Below are positions 1-11,291 of a stretch of DNA of 64,000 bases, piece by piece (positions within the stretch are counted from its first letter, which is position 1; each line of letters begins with the position of its first letter). Under the pieces are notes generated by a model. That model worked only from the letters and a program-made list of their open reading frames with translations. It did not search any database and had not been told where the DNA came from. The stretch comes from Haemonchus contortus (lineage: Eukaryota; Nematoda; Chromadorea; Rhabditida; Trichostrongylidae): contig LS997565.1 of NCBI GenBank assembly GCA_000469685.2, positions 5,715,005 through 5,779,004 of the forward strand. The letters are read 5' to 3'. Both the position numbers and the translations under genes were made by a program.

Positions 1-238
1 CAGTTACAGGTGCTAATTTCTCCAGATTTTTTTGTGTTCTTACTGTGAGGTTCTCAGAACCAAGTACTAGTTATTATTGAACTCCCAAAATTATTTGAAC
101 TCCGCAAGCATCAGGTATACTTGACTTGCAATTCATTGTACAGGCCACATACGACATTGCGATTCTGAGTGAAAATCAAAGGCGGGGTGCAATACGGAAA
201 GGCTCGGGACGCATCCCAGGAAAGAGCTTAGGATAATA

Positions 239-275
239 GATAAAGGATAATATCTGGGAGGTATTATCCTTTATC
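239..275. repeat. Perfect 14-bp stem hairpin
   Basis: GATAAAGGATAATA and TATTATCCTTTATC are exact reverse complements with a 9-base loop. It is 5' of the possible exon at 467-657; no following T run. Confidence 0.85.
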
Positions 276-466
276 TTCCCAAATCTCTCGGGTATACGTA
301 TACTACTATAAGAGAAGGAACGAATCAAATCTATGCAATGGATACAGAATTTGATACGATCGAATCTCCATTACTTACTCTACATGCAGCTTACCATACG
401 ACGTCCCGAGGCAGCTTGCGGTCCCTCTGCTCGAGCGAATGCGACTGACATAAGCTCATTGCTTAG

Positions 467-657
467 TAGTGACTACTGCGAGACTGTTCTGCATCTATGC
501 TATCGTGATTACATTCTTATATGGTTGGGTGGGTCCTTTTGCCTTCGTTGTTTGGCATCACCCTTTCAGAATGATGATGTCTACCGCAATCTCTTGCAAA
601 CTGATTGGAGTCCTCAGGCAGTGCAATAGTCCAATTGAAGCTGCTATTTCAATATTT
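467..657 (+). CDS. Possible exon encoding a membrane-spanning segment
   Basis: A GCTTAG acceptor at 461-466 and a GTATAA donor at 658 bracket an open frame of about 63 codons. It includes a strongly hydrophobic stretch, IYAIVITFLYGWVGPFAFVV, then a basic Met-rich turn. The helix followed by positive residues looks like a transmembrane protein. No other exon of it could be joined in the window. Confidence 0.25.
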
Positions 658-3600
658 GTATAAACAAACATAGCAGTAAGTACTTCTCTGCACTACAAAT
701 CCGAGGTGTCCTCTATCCTTATAGAATCTGGAGCAGAATTCATCAGTAGGTCTCATGGGCGACGTAAAAAAACACTTGGAAACTAATACTGCAACGAGAT
801 TGTCGAGGAATGAGAAAGTGTTCACTAACGTTATGAGACTTTTTTAAAACCTGCTGTCAAGATGTTAAATAAGTTCTTATCAACTTACGTTTCGGCATAA
901 TCGCCTTCTTCCTTCATAACATTAATGCAAAGCTATGCCAAGATTCATCGAGAGCGGAACATGGATGCTTATGAAAGTGTTTACTTTTGATAGCCCTTAG
1001 TGGCCTTATTTGAAAATTTATCGCTGAAGGACTCTCGTATCGAAGATACATTCTGGGTTCACGCTAAACAAGCAGTGGGATAACAATTGATAAGCGAAAG
1101 TGCGAAATCAAACAAACGCTTGAAGGCCTCAAAAGTTCACTAACCCTGGACTTACTCGACAAGCTTCAGGTTGTCGATCACCGCGTCGCGCGAGCTGATG
1201 CGTCGCGTTGACGGCGGTGACAGAGGGAGTCAGCAATTCGTCCGTGAAATGAGCCGACACAAAGTATGAATGCAAAAAATCCCAGTGAAAAGCTAGCATC
1301 ACGACATCACGGAATTCCGCTTCATTGTTATGCATGGATGCCATACGACTTAGAGATCAGGATAATCACATGAAGTAAAAGCAGTTACACTAGGAAAGTG
1401 TCGTCATGGATAGGAATGGAGCGTTATAAGAGCTGATACCATTTGAAAAAACTGTCTATCCGTTATAACAAGGTCATTGTCAGTGGAGAACTGGAAAAGA
1501 GAACGACATAAGAAATGTAGTGGGGTTGTAGCTCTACATCCATTCAGCATTTCCAGTCCTTTGAGACATCTTCCACTCAATTTAGACTTTGGACGGAAAT
1601 TGTGGCAATTTTCTGGTTGAGTGTCGAAAAAATCGTGCGCCCGTCATTCCAGGTAACGGACGCGGCGTTTGACGTCGTGCACGGTCATTTGACAGGACGT
1701 GAAATCGCGTTGATACTTGTTAAAACATGTTTGAATGTATCAGTTAGGTTCTGTTCTGATTCTTCCAAAGCGTTGTCGCATGTTCTTGTTAATAGGTGTT
1801 TTGTATTTAAAGGTGGTCCTGTCTGGATTCGCTTTTTCGTACCTGCTTTTCTGTCAGGGAAACTCAAGAAAAGACTACGGTAATTGAAGGAAACAAGTGC
1901 CCTATTCAGGTTTCCGATGATGCTAGTTCAATATGAATCGTTCTGAAGTTTAAGGATATTTTCGGGATTAGATTGCATTTATACTTGGCGATTACTTCGA
2001 TACATCTTGAAAATAGCTAAATGAAGTTCTTAGCAACTTTGGAATGTGGCTAGAAGTAGCCAAACTGATACTACAGAAAAGGGGCAAACTTCATGCACCC
2101 GGTAGGTTTTGGGTTGACCTGACCTAACGAAAGAATGTCATTTCCTTAAGGATCCCCCTCGAAATTCCGGTGAACTAGCGAACGGCATAGAGGCTCCTGG
2201 GGATAAAGTACATCCTCTTTTCCGTTTTCCGCTGAAAACAAGTTCCTTCATGATGGTGGTGGCTTTGGAAAAAAATATCCCCGCTGATGTTAGAGCTTTA
2301 TGCTCATTTGCAATCTGTTGGCCATGGCCTTTTGCAAAAACAGTGATAAATGAGTACCCATTGGTGTATGGGAAATAGTGGCGGCGTCGTCATTATGGTG
2401 AACGGATTTTCGAGATGAACGTAGTAATGGCCGAGTTCTCACGTCGTTTCCTCGTATACGCTGACATACACTTCATATCCGTCTCGTCCATATTTCGGAC
2501 ATCAAAAAGCGCCGGAAGATCCCTAAGTGTTGGCTAAATTCTTCACCCTCTGGGTCTAATTCTTCTGTGGAAAGGTGATCAGAGCTCAACAACGTGCTTG
2601 GCCATCATGACTGGCTATAATAGGTAAGTAGGTTGTCGAAAAAGGGGACAGACACAATCTTACGGTCAGGCATAGCTTTACGACCCATGAACTTCCAGTT
2701 TAATAGCCGACATAATAAAAACATAGACAAAAACAGATTATGACACAATCACCAGATTCTGGCTACAGATTTGAACAGCATGAGGAACAGATGGCTGTTG
2801 TATAACAACGTAAAAACCTATAGCGAATGTTCGTGTGAAAGAGTTTTTTGAAACGTTGGAATTTCGCCCATGACTTAGAATCCAACCTGAACCATCCCTT
2901 AGCCACCTGGCCATCCATCTCACAGGAGTGGATTCCTTGTGGAAGACATTCCTGGCAGGAAAAACGGAAGAAATGAACATTTGTCGCACATCGAGTGTTG
3001 CAAGATCCGGTTGAAATCCCCGCTCATTGGTGTCCAAACAGTCCTCTCCATATGTTCCATGCCGTCGTAGACTAATATCCTTCGTATTCTCAAAGATGAA
3101 ATAGAAAAGTTCAACAGCTGCCAGGCTACGCTAGAGCCTCCGTCAAACAGAAAAAAAATTTAGGCTAGTTTCTGCATCCAACTGTAATTAAATTGTCACA
3201 GTTGTGTGCTTGTGGAATCTCAATATCAATGAGATTCAAGTGCATGACGCAAGGGACACGTCAATCATCTACACGTACCTTCAATCATTTCCCACTTACC
3301 TATGATTTTCCTGCTTACTTATATTTTCTGCTTACTTTCCCTACTGGAGTTTGTAAAAAATAAGCAAAAGTTAGTCGAAGACTGCGAAGACTGATGAAAT
3401 GGAGTTTAATAGTTAAGGTGGTGAGGAAAGACGAAGGGAGAGGGGCTTCGAGGCTTCTAGCCCCTTCAAGTTCTGTGGCCTAAATAAAACCCTAACGGTA
3501 GTGGCTTGAATTAACTCCTCCTCTACTTCTCTGTAGCGTAGGAAACTAACCGAACAGGAACACTTCATTACACGAGATACATTCGCATTTCAAATAATTT

Positions 3601-4938
3601 GCAGAAACGGCTTTGTGATGTTCAGCATCTGTGGAATCCGTATTTCCCAACATGTCATAGGATATGCTGACTGGTTACCTACTTGTTTGCTGCTTCTGAT
3701 GATAAGTGAGAAACGGGAATTCTCAAAAAGTGCTCAGCAAAGGAACTAATTTCTGAGGACAGTCATCTCATCTTGCCGAAGAACTCATTGATACTCCGTA
3801 CGGGAACCTCTGCCTTCATCATTTTCCTACTGTTTTAGTCAAGGGGGAACAAGGGGATGTATGTACACTGCCCGTTTGGCTGAAACAAATGAGCACAGCT
3901 GACAAAAATTATTTATTGCTATGATAGCGTGATAGTAAACAAGCTATTGGCTGTATATCTCACCTCTCTATCGAAAGGATATAGGTGATAGTAAAAACAG
4001 ATAGAACAAAGTGATTTCCGCATTACAAAGAGAACTTCAACTCTGAAGTAAACCAGTTTTTTAAGTCCTCGTACCAGACAAAAGTAAAAAAACCGTCTAT
4101 TCAGACATGATCATATAGGAACCGGAAGGCATTTACTTGACAAATATTTGCTGAAACATACCAATTCATGAAAATAATTAAAATCTTCAAAAACCTTGTA
4201 CAATTCCCATTTCTTCCTATTTTGAATATGAATCGATCGATCTTTGCCTCCTTTAGAGGTCCTGAAGCTGATTTGGACACTGCATTTGTTTCGGTGGGAT
4301 CTGATTATTTACTGGAATTACTCAGCGCAGCGTTACTGCAGAATAAATGGCTAATCACAAGTTGTAATAGAGCCGTCGGTGTTACTTCACAGCAAGGGAG
4401 TAGTACATGACCAAAAAACGGGCATTTAGCGGAAACGTAGCCGCACGATTTTGCCGTTCTCGCAGGCGGCAGTTCGCTTTGAGGAAGTGGACTTCCTTTG
4501 TAACAGCGGCATATTATATATTCTCCCACAGAAATTTCCATCCCCAATTCGCCCTTATAGGAACTAGTCTGGAAAAAATGTGCACCACTCTCGTAGCGGG
4601 GTATTTTCACGCAGAAAAATCGGACCTTATGGCACACTCTCTATGACGGAAATTTCAGTGGCAGAAATGCGGAATAGATATGCAATCGAACTCGAGGAGA
4701 TTCACACTAGACGCGCCGATAAGCACCAACTTTATCAACAAGAAAACTCCAGACCTCAAACTTGGGTAATTAAACCCGAAAACACAATAAAGAAATACAA
4801 ATGAATACAACAAAGAAAAAAGGCTACTATAATCAATAAAAAAGCAAAAAGAAATGTCGTGTCGTTTTCTTCTGCGTGCCTCTTTTATAACCGCTTTTCG
4901 CGCGCGTTTCGAGTAGATCATGTTTCATCGATACCTCG
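658..4938. other. No supported gene
   Basis: Mostly AT-rich with short open frames. A stretch near 2117-2371 (plus) is open for about 83 codons but has no clear splice borders, and minus frames at 2738-3114 overlap each other in two frames. Nothing else stands out. Confidence 0.6.
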
Positions 4939-5139
4939 TTGATCTTGACGTTGTCGTCACTCTATGAGGTCCCACGCAAGTCCACTGGGACCGCCGACCA
5001 GCACTGGGGTACTAGCTTAGATCCTGGCTCTTCAGAGGAGGAGCTTGATGATTACAAACCACGAACGACGATAGCAAAGTCCATGTGGCGGGCCTATAGC
5101 AGGGAAGAATTCCACACCTTTCTTGACTTCAATGTGTGA
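4939..5139 (+). CDS. Possible C-terminal exon of an unrecognised gene
   Basis: An open frame ending in TGA at 5137-5139 whose last 55 codons (EVPRKSTGTADQHWG ... REEFHTFLDFNV) have balanced, protein-like composition with an acidic patch (SSEEELDD), unlike the AT-rich surroundings. It has no ATG, so it would be a terminal exon; the only upstream acceptors are weak (TTTCGAG at about 4910, CTATGAG at 4971-4977). Upstream exons were not found. Confidence 0.28.
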   Translation: MILTLSSLYEVPRKSTGTADQHWGTSLDPGSSEEELDDYKPRTTIAKSMWRAYSREEFHTFLDFNV

Positions 5140-5639
5140 CTTTAGGTCAGACCACGACTTACTCAGGTTGGTCAACTCATGAAGATGTGCAGATTTGCAT
5201 GCTCCGCGGTTCTCACTTTACCCCACCCCTCTACTCTCACCTACGCTAAATTTCCGTGATATCCCAGAAGCTTGGGTCAGCTGACTGAACAGCAAGCTGA
5301 ACAACATACCTATTACTTTGTACTCTCAACATTTTCTGACTAGTCTTTCCGAATGGCACACTTGAGCATGTGGCCATCAAGAAAGCTTCCAAGTTTTTCG
5401 GAATATGTTGGTACCTAAAGCCTGGAATAGCACCCCATAGTTGTTTGCTGTTTCCATGGTTACGAATCTTGTGTGCAGCTATAAACCACGTCCAACTTTT
5501 TCTTCACGATCACTCGGGAATCAGGATTCCTTGAGGTCATTGGGGCACTGCCAGAGCCTTTTTGGTCCCACTTGGATCACTTGTAGGTTCCTATAGAGAA
5601 AATGTGGATAGCAGTGACTACCAGGGAACAGAATGACTT

Positions 5640-5850
5640 ATGTCAAGTGCATCAAGCCAGCTGCATGCGAATAGTCCCCATGTTCCACTCCCCACCCCTG
5701 TCCAACCTCTCACCCCTCCCGCGTACAGACCTGTAGTGGGCGGGGCCACGATAGCGGGTGCCTGCGCACGCGGCGGCGGCGTCCCTGCGACGAACGATGC
5801 TATCTTCCCATTGCGTTTTCTGGCGATGGCGCGTGCCCACGTTGATTTCT
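5640..5850. promoter_or_regulatory. CpG-rich patch, possible promoter or exon
   Basis: A GC- and CpG-rich block with GGGCGGGGCC and runs of CGG/CGC stands out in AT-rich DNA. Both strands are open (minus frame 5618-5998, plus frame 5640-5900), as expected of GC-rich DNA with few stops, so openness alone is not evidence of coding. It might be a transcription start or an exon. Confidence 0.3.
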
Positions 5851-6166
5851 GCATTTCTGGGCGTTCATTGAGCAACGGGGACATGTCGGTTTTGATTTGA
5901 TTTGTTGTAATAATAGCGTTCAGTTCTTTTAGTCCATACTTAACGTTGCCCTCATTCGTCGTTGTTTTTTTCGTTGTCGCCGGATACGTACAGTTCAATT
6001 GCCTCTCAATATATTAACCAAAAGGATTTGTCACCAGAATTTCTACTTATATTATTAGTTTTTCTTTCTTATTCATTATTACTGCTGTTTCCAACTATTT
6101 ATTATTACTGCTTTTACATATATGCAGCTGTGGGTACTGTTAAAATACTTTGATTTTGTTTGGTTT

Positions 6167-6619
6167 TCAAAAATGACCTGGCTCTGATGAGTTCATTTCT
6201 TCTGGAAGTATAGTTAAAATTTTTTTTTGCAAATTTATTATTTCAATATAATCATTACCATTGAATTTTTCACTTTTTACTCCATTAGGAATTGTTTGTT
6301 CATGAAGCTGTTGTTGCCACTGCACACTGCAAGTGGGTAAATAATGGCTACGCTTCAAAATAGTACAAAAAGAAAAACCCGTGAAGTCCGGGTCGTTTAA
6401 ACAGAACCTTTTGAAAATGTATACAGTAAAAGTAACTGAAAACACTTTATAATTACACAAATCCGAGCTAATTTTTTGTGTTTTTGCCATAAATTCCTTT
6501 ACAGTTCTAAATAATGTCTCTAGAAGATTTTCCCAAGAACTATTATCACACTTCCGTTCAAAGCACTTTTTTCCGTCTACTGTACTGTACAAAAACAAGC
6601 CGATAAAGATAACGGCCAT
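6167..6619 (-). CDS. Possible small secreted protein, single exon
   Basis: A 150-codon uninterrupted frame on the minus strand. It starts with MAVIFIGLFLYSTVDG, a plausible signal peptide, in good start context (AAACAATGG), followed by a Cys-containing mature part (KKCFERKCDNSSW). There are about seven Cys, one NSS and one NSS-E sequon. The surrounding sequence is AT-rich intergenic. I do not recognise the family and no introns were needed. It could still be a chance frame. Confidence 0.33.
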   Translation of the reverse strand: MAVIFIGLFLYSTVDGKKCFERKCDNSSWENLLETLFRTVKEFMAKTQKISSDLCNYKVFSVTFTVYIFKRFCLNDPDFTGFSFCTILKRSHYLPTCSVQWQQQLHEQTIPNGVKSEKFNGNDYIEIINLQKKILTILPEEMNSSEPGHF

Positions 6620-9600
6620 TGTTTTGTTTTGGTTTTTCTAATGGCGCTCGGATTGTTCTGTCGCTAATAAAACAATGGCTAAAAGGGTGTCATTCTTCAG
6701 TAAGTGAAAGTTTCTATTGGATTTGAGGAACATTTCCATATCATTTTTTTCTTCTAGCCGACGTAAAATGTTAAGTGAGGCTTGAATTTTGCCTGATTTT
6801 ATTTTAAAATCGAAATCAAGGGGGTAATTACGCGAGGATTACCACGGAAACATTTTTATTTCCCATTTATTTCATGTTTTAATTGTCTTCCATGGCTCTT
6901 ATTTCTCCTTTCTTATTCCTCCCTTGTGTTTAAAACGATTTTCTAATCTCTCTTAGTCAAAGTTTGAAACATACTTAATTTGTTACCCCCTCCCTTGTAA
7001 ATAATGTAGAGGGCGGAACTTCCGAATGATCATTCTTACTGCAACATTCTGCATGGGTAATTTATTGCCATGTCATTAAACATGCAACTTCGCAGAACTA
7101 AGTTTTTCAAGAAGCGTCTGCTTGAGGAGAGTTTCTTGAAAAACGGTAGAACCGATGTAAAATTAGCTCTAATGACAACCTACTCGGGGTGATCAACTTT
7201 TGAGTGGTTTACTACTTCAGTGCTATGGACTTTCCATAGCTAAGAGCTCAGGATACAAACTTGTTTGTGTTATTCTACTTACCTCTTTGTTTACCTTTGA
7301 GTAACTAAAAATACCTCAAATTGATCACCTTCAAATGTTAGCATATATCTTCTTCTGAAAGTATTCGCCATGAATTCTTAGCCAGCTTTTGCTTCTTTTT
7401 CTACTTGTCATGGCTATTTTTACTCTTTGACCTGAGTGTAATCGAGTGACAAATTGGCGTGCTGCGTAGTGCACCTGTTCGTGTCTCACGTTTCATGGTT
7501 ACTGCTTGTCTTGAGTTACACTGATGTCCGCAACTTTGATAACCTTCATTCACTATAGTGCATTTTATTTCCACGTTAATGGGAATTCCCTATTTTTCAA
7601 TAGTTGGTGAAGTTACCCTTTATTCAGCTGCGGAGTTCTATTTCAACCCCTTCATAGACACACATTGGGTGGCGGTCCACCCTTCGGTAATTGATGTCGG
7701 TATTTCAAACACTTTGTCATTCTCGGACCGGCTACGGCTCAACATATGGTAAAAATAGCTGATGAAGGCATATTCAAAGAGTTCCGAAAGGCTCTCCATT
7801 TTTGGGTTGATTTTGGTTACCCGGGAAGAAATGTATTGAAATGAATGGCTGAAGTGGAGAGTTAGCGGCTTGGGAATTCATCAAAGATGCTGACATCTCT
7901 CCTGACCCTGTTTTAGGCATCTATCACGATCGCGCACTTCGGTGACAGAAATGAAACTACTACTTTCTTTGAACTCTTCTTCAGGAATCGATGGCCCGAA
8001 TCTATACTCGTTTCGAAGGAAATTAAAGGCTCAAGTTTTTCTTGACTTAACTATTGCTTTTGTTTTTGATGTTCGTACCAGTTCTTGTTGGCGAGTAAGT
8101 GCTCGTTTTATGAATGAATTTGTTCTCGACGACCAACCTTAGCCGTTCGCTGTGCCGTCGGTATTTGTCGTGGCTATGGCCCAATAACCTTCTATCTCGG
8201 CCCACCAATTACTGTGCACACAGCCATCTTCAGATCGCTATCTCACAGTCGCATTAATCAACAAGTATCTTCGATTCATTCATTCGAACATCTTGTTTAC
8301 ACCTCTGCTTTCCCGCTATTCCAACATCTAAGCCGATGCAATGAGCACTCACCAACGCGATGGATCCTTGCTACGGAAAAAGCAGGATCAATGGGCGCGT
8401 GAACGAGGTTTGATTTATTGACGATGTCGATTCTCATTTGCTTTCGTTATGCATCACGATTTTATTGCATTCGTTTAACAGTTGTTGTCCTTGTCAAAAT
8501 TAATTGATCTGTATGTATGAGGATTTTCCTTAAGCGGAAGAAGCTGAAAATACCTGGTTCCCGTTCGGTTCACCTGGTGGTGGAAATCCAAATCGCAAAC
8601 ATGAGTCCATAGACTATTCATCACCACATGCAAAAACTCAGGTGCAGCAACATCAGGAGCAATCATTATCACAGGTGAAGACAGCTTTTATGACTGCCTT
8701 GTTTTTCTCATAGCTTTTATTTATTGACAGAGTTTTTTCATCTCCGCGTGACAACTCATTGTAGCGGCCCATTTTATTGACCACAAAAAATTCGTTATTC
8801 TTAAGCTCATTTGCGTTGGGTGCCGTCTTTTTTATCGGCATTCATGCCGTCCAGACCTCCACTCATGTATCAAGGAGTAGAATACAGCGCAGGTCGCTGG
8901 TAATGTTTGCTGTCCTTGCTCTCTAAGCCTTACGAAGCTATGAATACAATTGAACTGGAACCTGTTTTGATGAAAGGAATCTTTTTCCCAATTCCAATGT
9001 GTTTGCCAGCTTTTATTAGCAAATTTACCATAACTCCTACAATAATTCCGATTTGTATAAGACGAGTTCTCGGTGAAGAGCTGGTAACCGTGAAATATCA
9101 ATGATTTGTAAAGATGAAATCACATTTGATGGATTTGTTCTTGTAATAATCTGAAACCCGTAAAAGTTGGTCGTTTTCCGACATTCCTGAGGGAGTTCCT
9201 GTTGCTGGATTCTGAGTGTCAGACCACAAATCTTTCGATGCGCTTAGTGGGACCGGGTTTCGAGACAAGTTTCTGTGATTGCTACTTTCCCACTCATCTT
9301 CATTTCTTTTAGCTCGTAATTACTAAGTGCTACCTTCTCGCTGCGGACATCTGGAATTGTTCCTTTTATCCAACGAATGCATATTAATCTTTCTACCTCC
9401 TAGAGAAAGAGGATCCGCGCGATAAGAGTCCTGGGATGGGTTAATCCCGCAGCTGGGGTTAGGGTAGTGCCTTTTTGTTTTCTCTCGGTGAGCGTTCTCC
9501 CAATTATACAGTTATTAATGATTAATTGATGCGCATCTATTGTGTCACATGTGTTCCGTTCTCTTTGTGTTGTCTGCACGTTCTGCACGCTCAACTTGAC

Positions 9601-10910
9601 CGGCTCGGTTTTGTTAGCGACAGATGAGGTCTGCTCTCTCCCACTTCACTCATCAGGCCTTTGAAGAACAGGGAAGCGTTGCGTGATTCTTCATTAGACC
9701 GCAGGTGCAAGCATGGTGTGCCGGTTTTTTATGCGAACAGCTGCGAACAAATGTGGGCATTACGTCTAATGATGAATTCGGAATGAGATGGGATCCTGTT
9801 AGGGTTTATAACGGTCTTTAAATTGTGGCCAACGTTTTATGGTCTATATATCTACCCTTTTCTATTTGTTTATCTTCAGAAAGATCTGCTAGTGAATCAG
9901 CGATTTTATTTTCCTTTGGCTTTCTCATTCTTGAGAGTCTTTTAAATCGTTTATCATCCGTCAGATCATCGCGTGATCTGTGTGTCATGCCTATCATTTA
10001 TTGTCCAGCTATTGCGATTATTACCAAGCTGTATCATACGCTTTTCTGGTTAATTGCTTCTTTGAGCTGAATATCAATAGCCTCAATGACACACACGAGG
10101 GGACGCGAATCATGGACATGGGATTCACCAAGATATTAATGGTAAAGGGTGAGGGATAAAGGAACTGGGCGTAGAAGGACGTCGTTCATCGAAGACGGAC
10201 TTTACTGGCGTCCACTGACCAGTTCAGATTTTTAAACGAAGGTTAAAGTCTTGTTCTTTTTGACGTTTGAGTTTGAGTTTCTTTTATGACGTTCATCGCT
10301 CCCTTTTAGGATAGACCATTCAATCGACCTCCATTCGAAATCTGAGCGGCGTTTGAGTAAGTATGCAGGAAAGCCGATGATCAATTCAGCATTTTCACTC
10401 ATGTATTAGAGTCCTACCCTTGAATGCTTGAGGTCTCATTCATCTCATGGACTAGTTTGCTTCGATTGCTTGTTAGAAAAGATTTTCCTACTCTCTGTAT
10501 AAAGAAGTATTACAAAGGTGAGATTGAGGAGGTACGGGAAGTGGGGTGGGGATCGAAGAAAAAGTCGCCAGACGCAATTTGTTATTCGACAGTGGCCATC
10601 CATTCATTCACTATTGAGCATCTGGTAGTTGCGATTGGTTTTTTGAGCACTAGTTGCGACTTCGAGTTACGCAATTGTTTGCTCACGTCGTTCCCAGCAT
10701 GGATACTTCAGGTTATCTTGTAGACCAGAGTATGATGTGATATCGACAGATATAAGGTTTTGAGAAGTTGTAATTCTAGAGGTAGGAGATTCGATAGCAA
10801 CTAGGAAGGTCCACTGCAAGATGTTCACACAGCTGAAGTGACACTCTTTATTTTACTACTTTTTATTACTACTGTTTACTTTACTGGATTACTTTTTTGC
10901 ATTGGCAAAA
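6620..10910. other. No supported gene
   Basis: AT-rich DNA with short ORFs on both strands. A piece at 7983-8093 has a CTTCAG acceptor and a GTAAGT donor but joins nothing. No repeats were recognised. Confidence 0.6.
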
Positions 10911-11291
10911 CTAGTCATTCTTTTCTGACTGACATATCGAGTGTCGTGGATGCTCGTAGCACTGAGCAGAGCGTGCGCACATTGAAATAAAATAAAATAA
11001 CTTTAAGTAAATTGATCCAAACTCGACTGTTGAAAGGTTTCTTTTTCTTCTAGTATCATTGCAATATCCAGAAACATTTACACTCTTTGTTGTCAAGACG
11101 TTTTCTTTGTTAATGAGTAAAGGCCATTCATCGATGTGACCTGAACGATTTTCCCACCATTCTTCTTTTTTGGTGGGAATGTCGAATTCAGAAAAGTCTC
11201 TGTAACCATTTTGGCAGTTTTCACTTTCAGCGACAACATGAATTGGCCAGAGCTTATTCACGTTGTGGGTTGTTTTCCAACTGCTTAGCAA
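10911..11291 (-). CDS. Unrecognised open frame, possible exon on the minus strand
   Basis: A minus-strand frame of 126 codons beginning with TTG, so it is better viewed as part of an exon than as a complete gene. Its first two thirds read like coding sequence (FSEFDIPTKKEEWWENRSGH) with three N-glycosylation sequons (NRS, NVS, NDT) suggesting an extracytoplasmic protein; the last third turns AT-rich. No neighbouring exon was found that joins it. Confidence 0.25.
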   Translation of the reverse strand: MLSSWKTTHNVNKLWPIHVVAESENCQNGYRDFSEFDIPTKKEEWWENRSGHIDEWPLLINKENVLTTKSVNVSGYCNDTRRKRNLSTVEFGSIYLKLFYFISMCARSAQCYEHPRHSICQSEKND

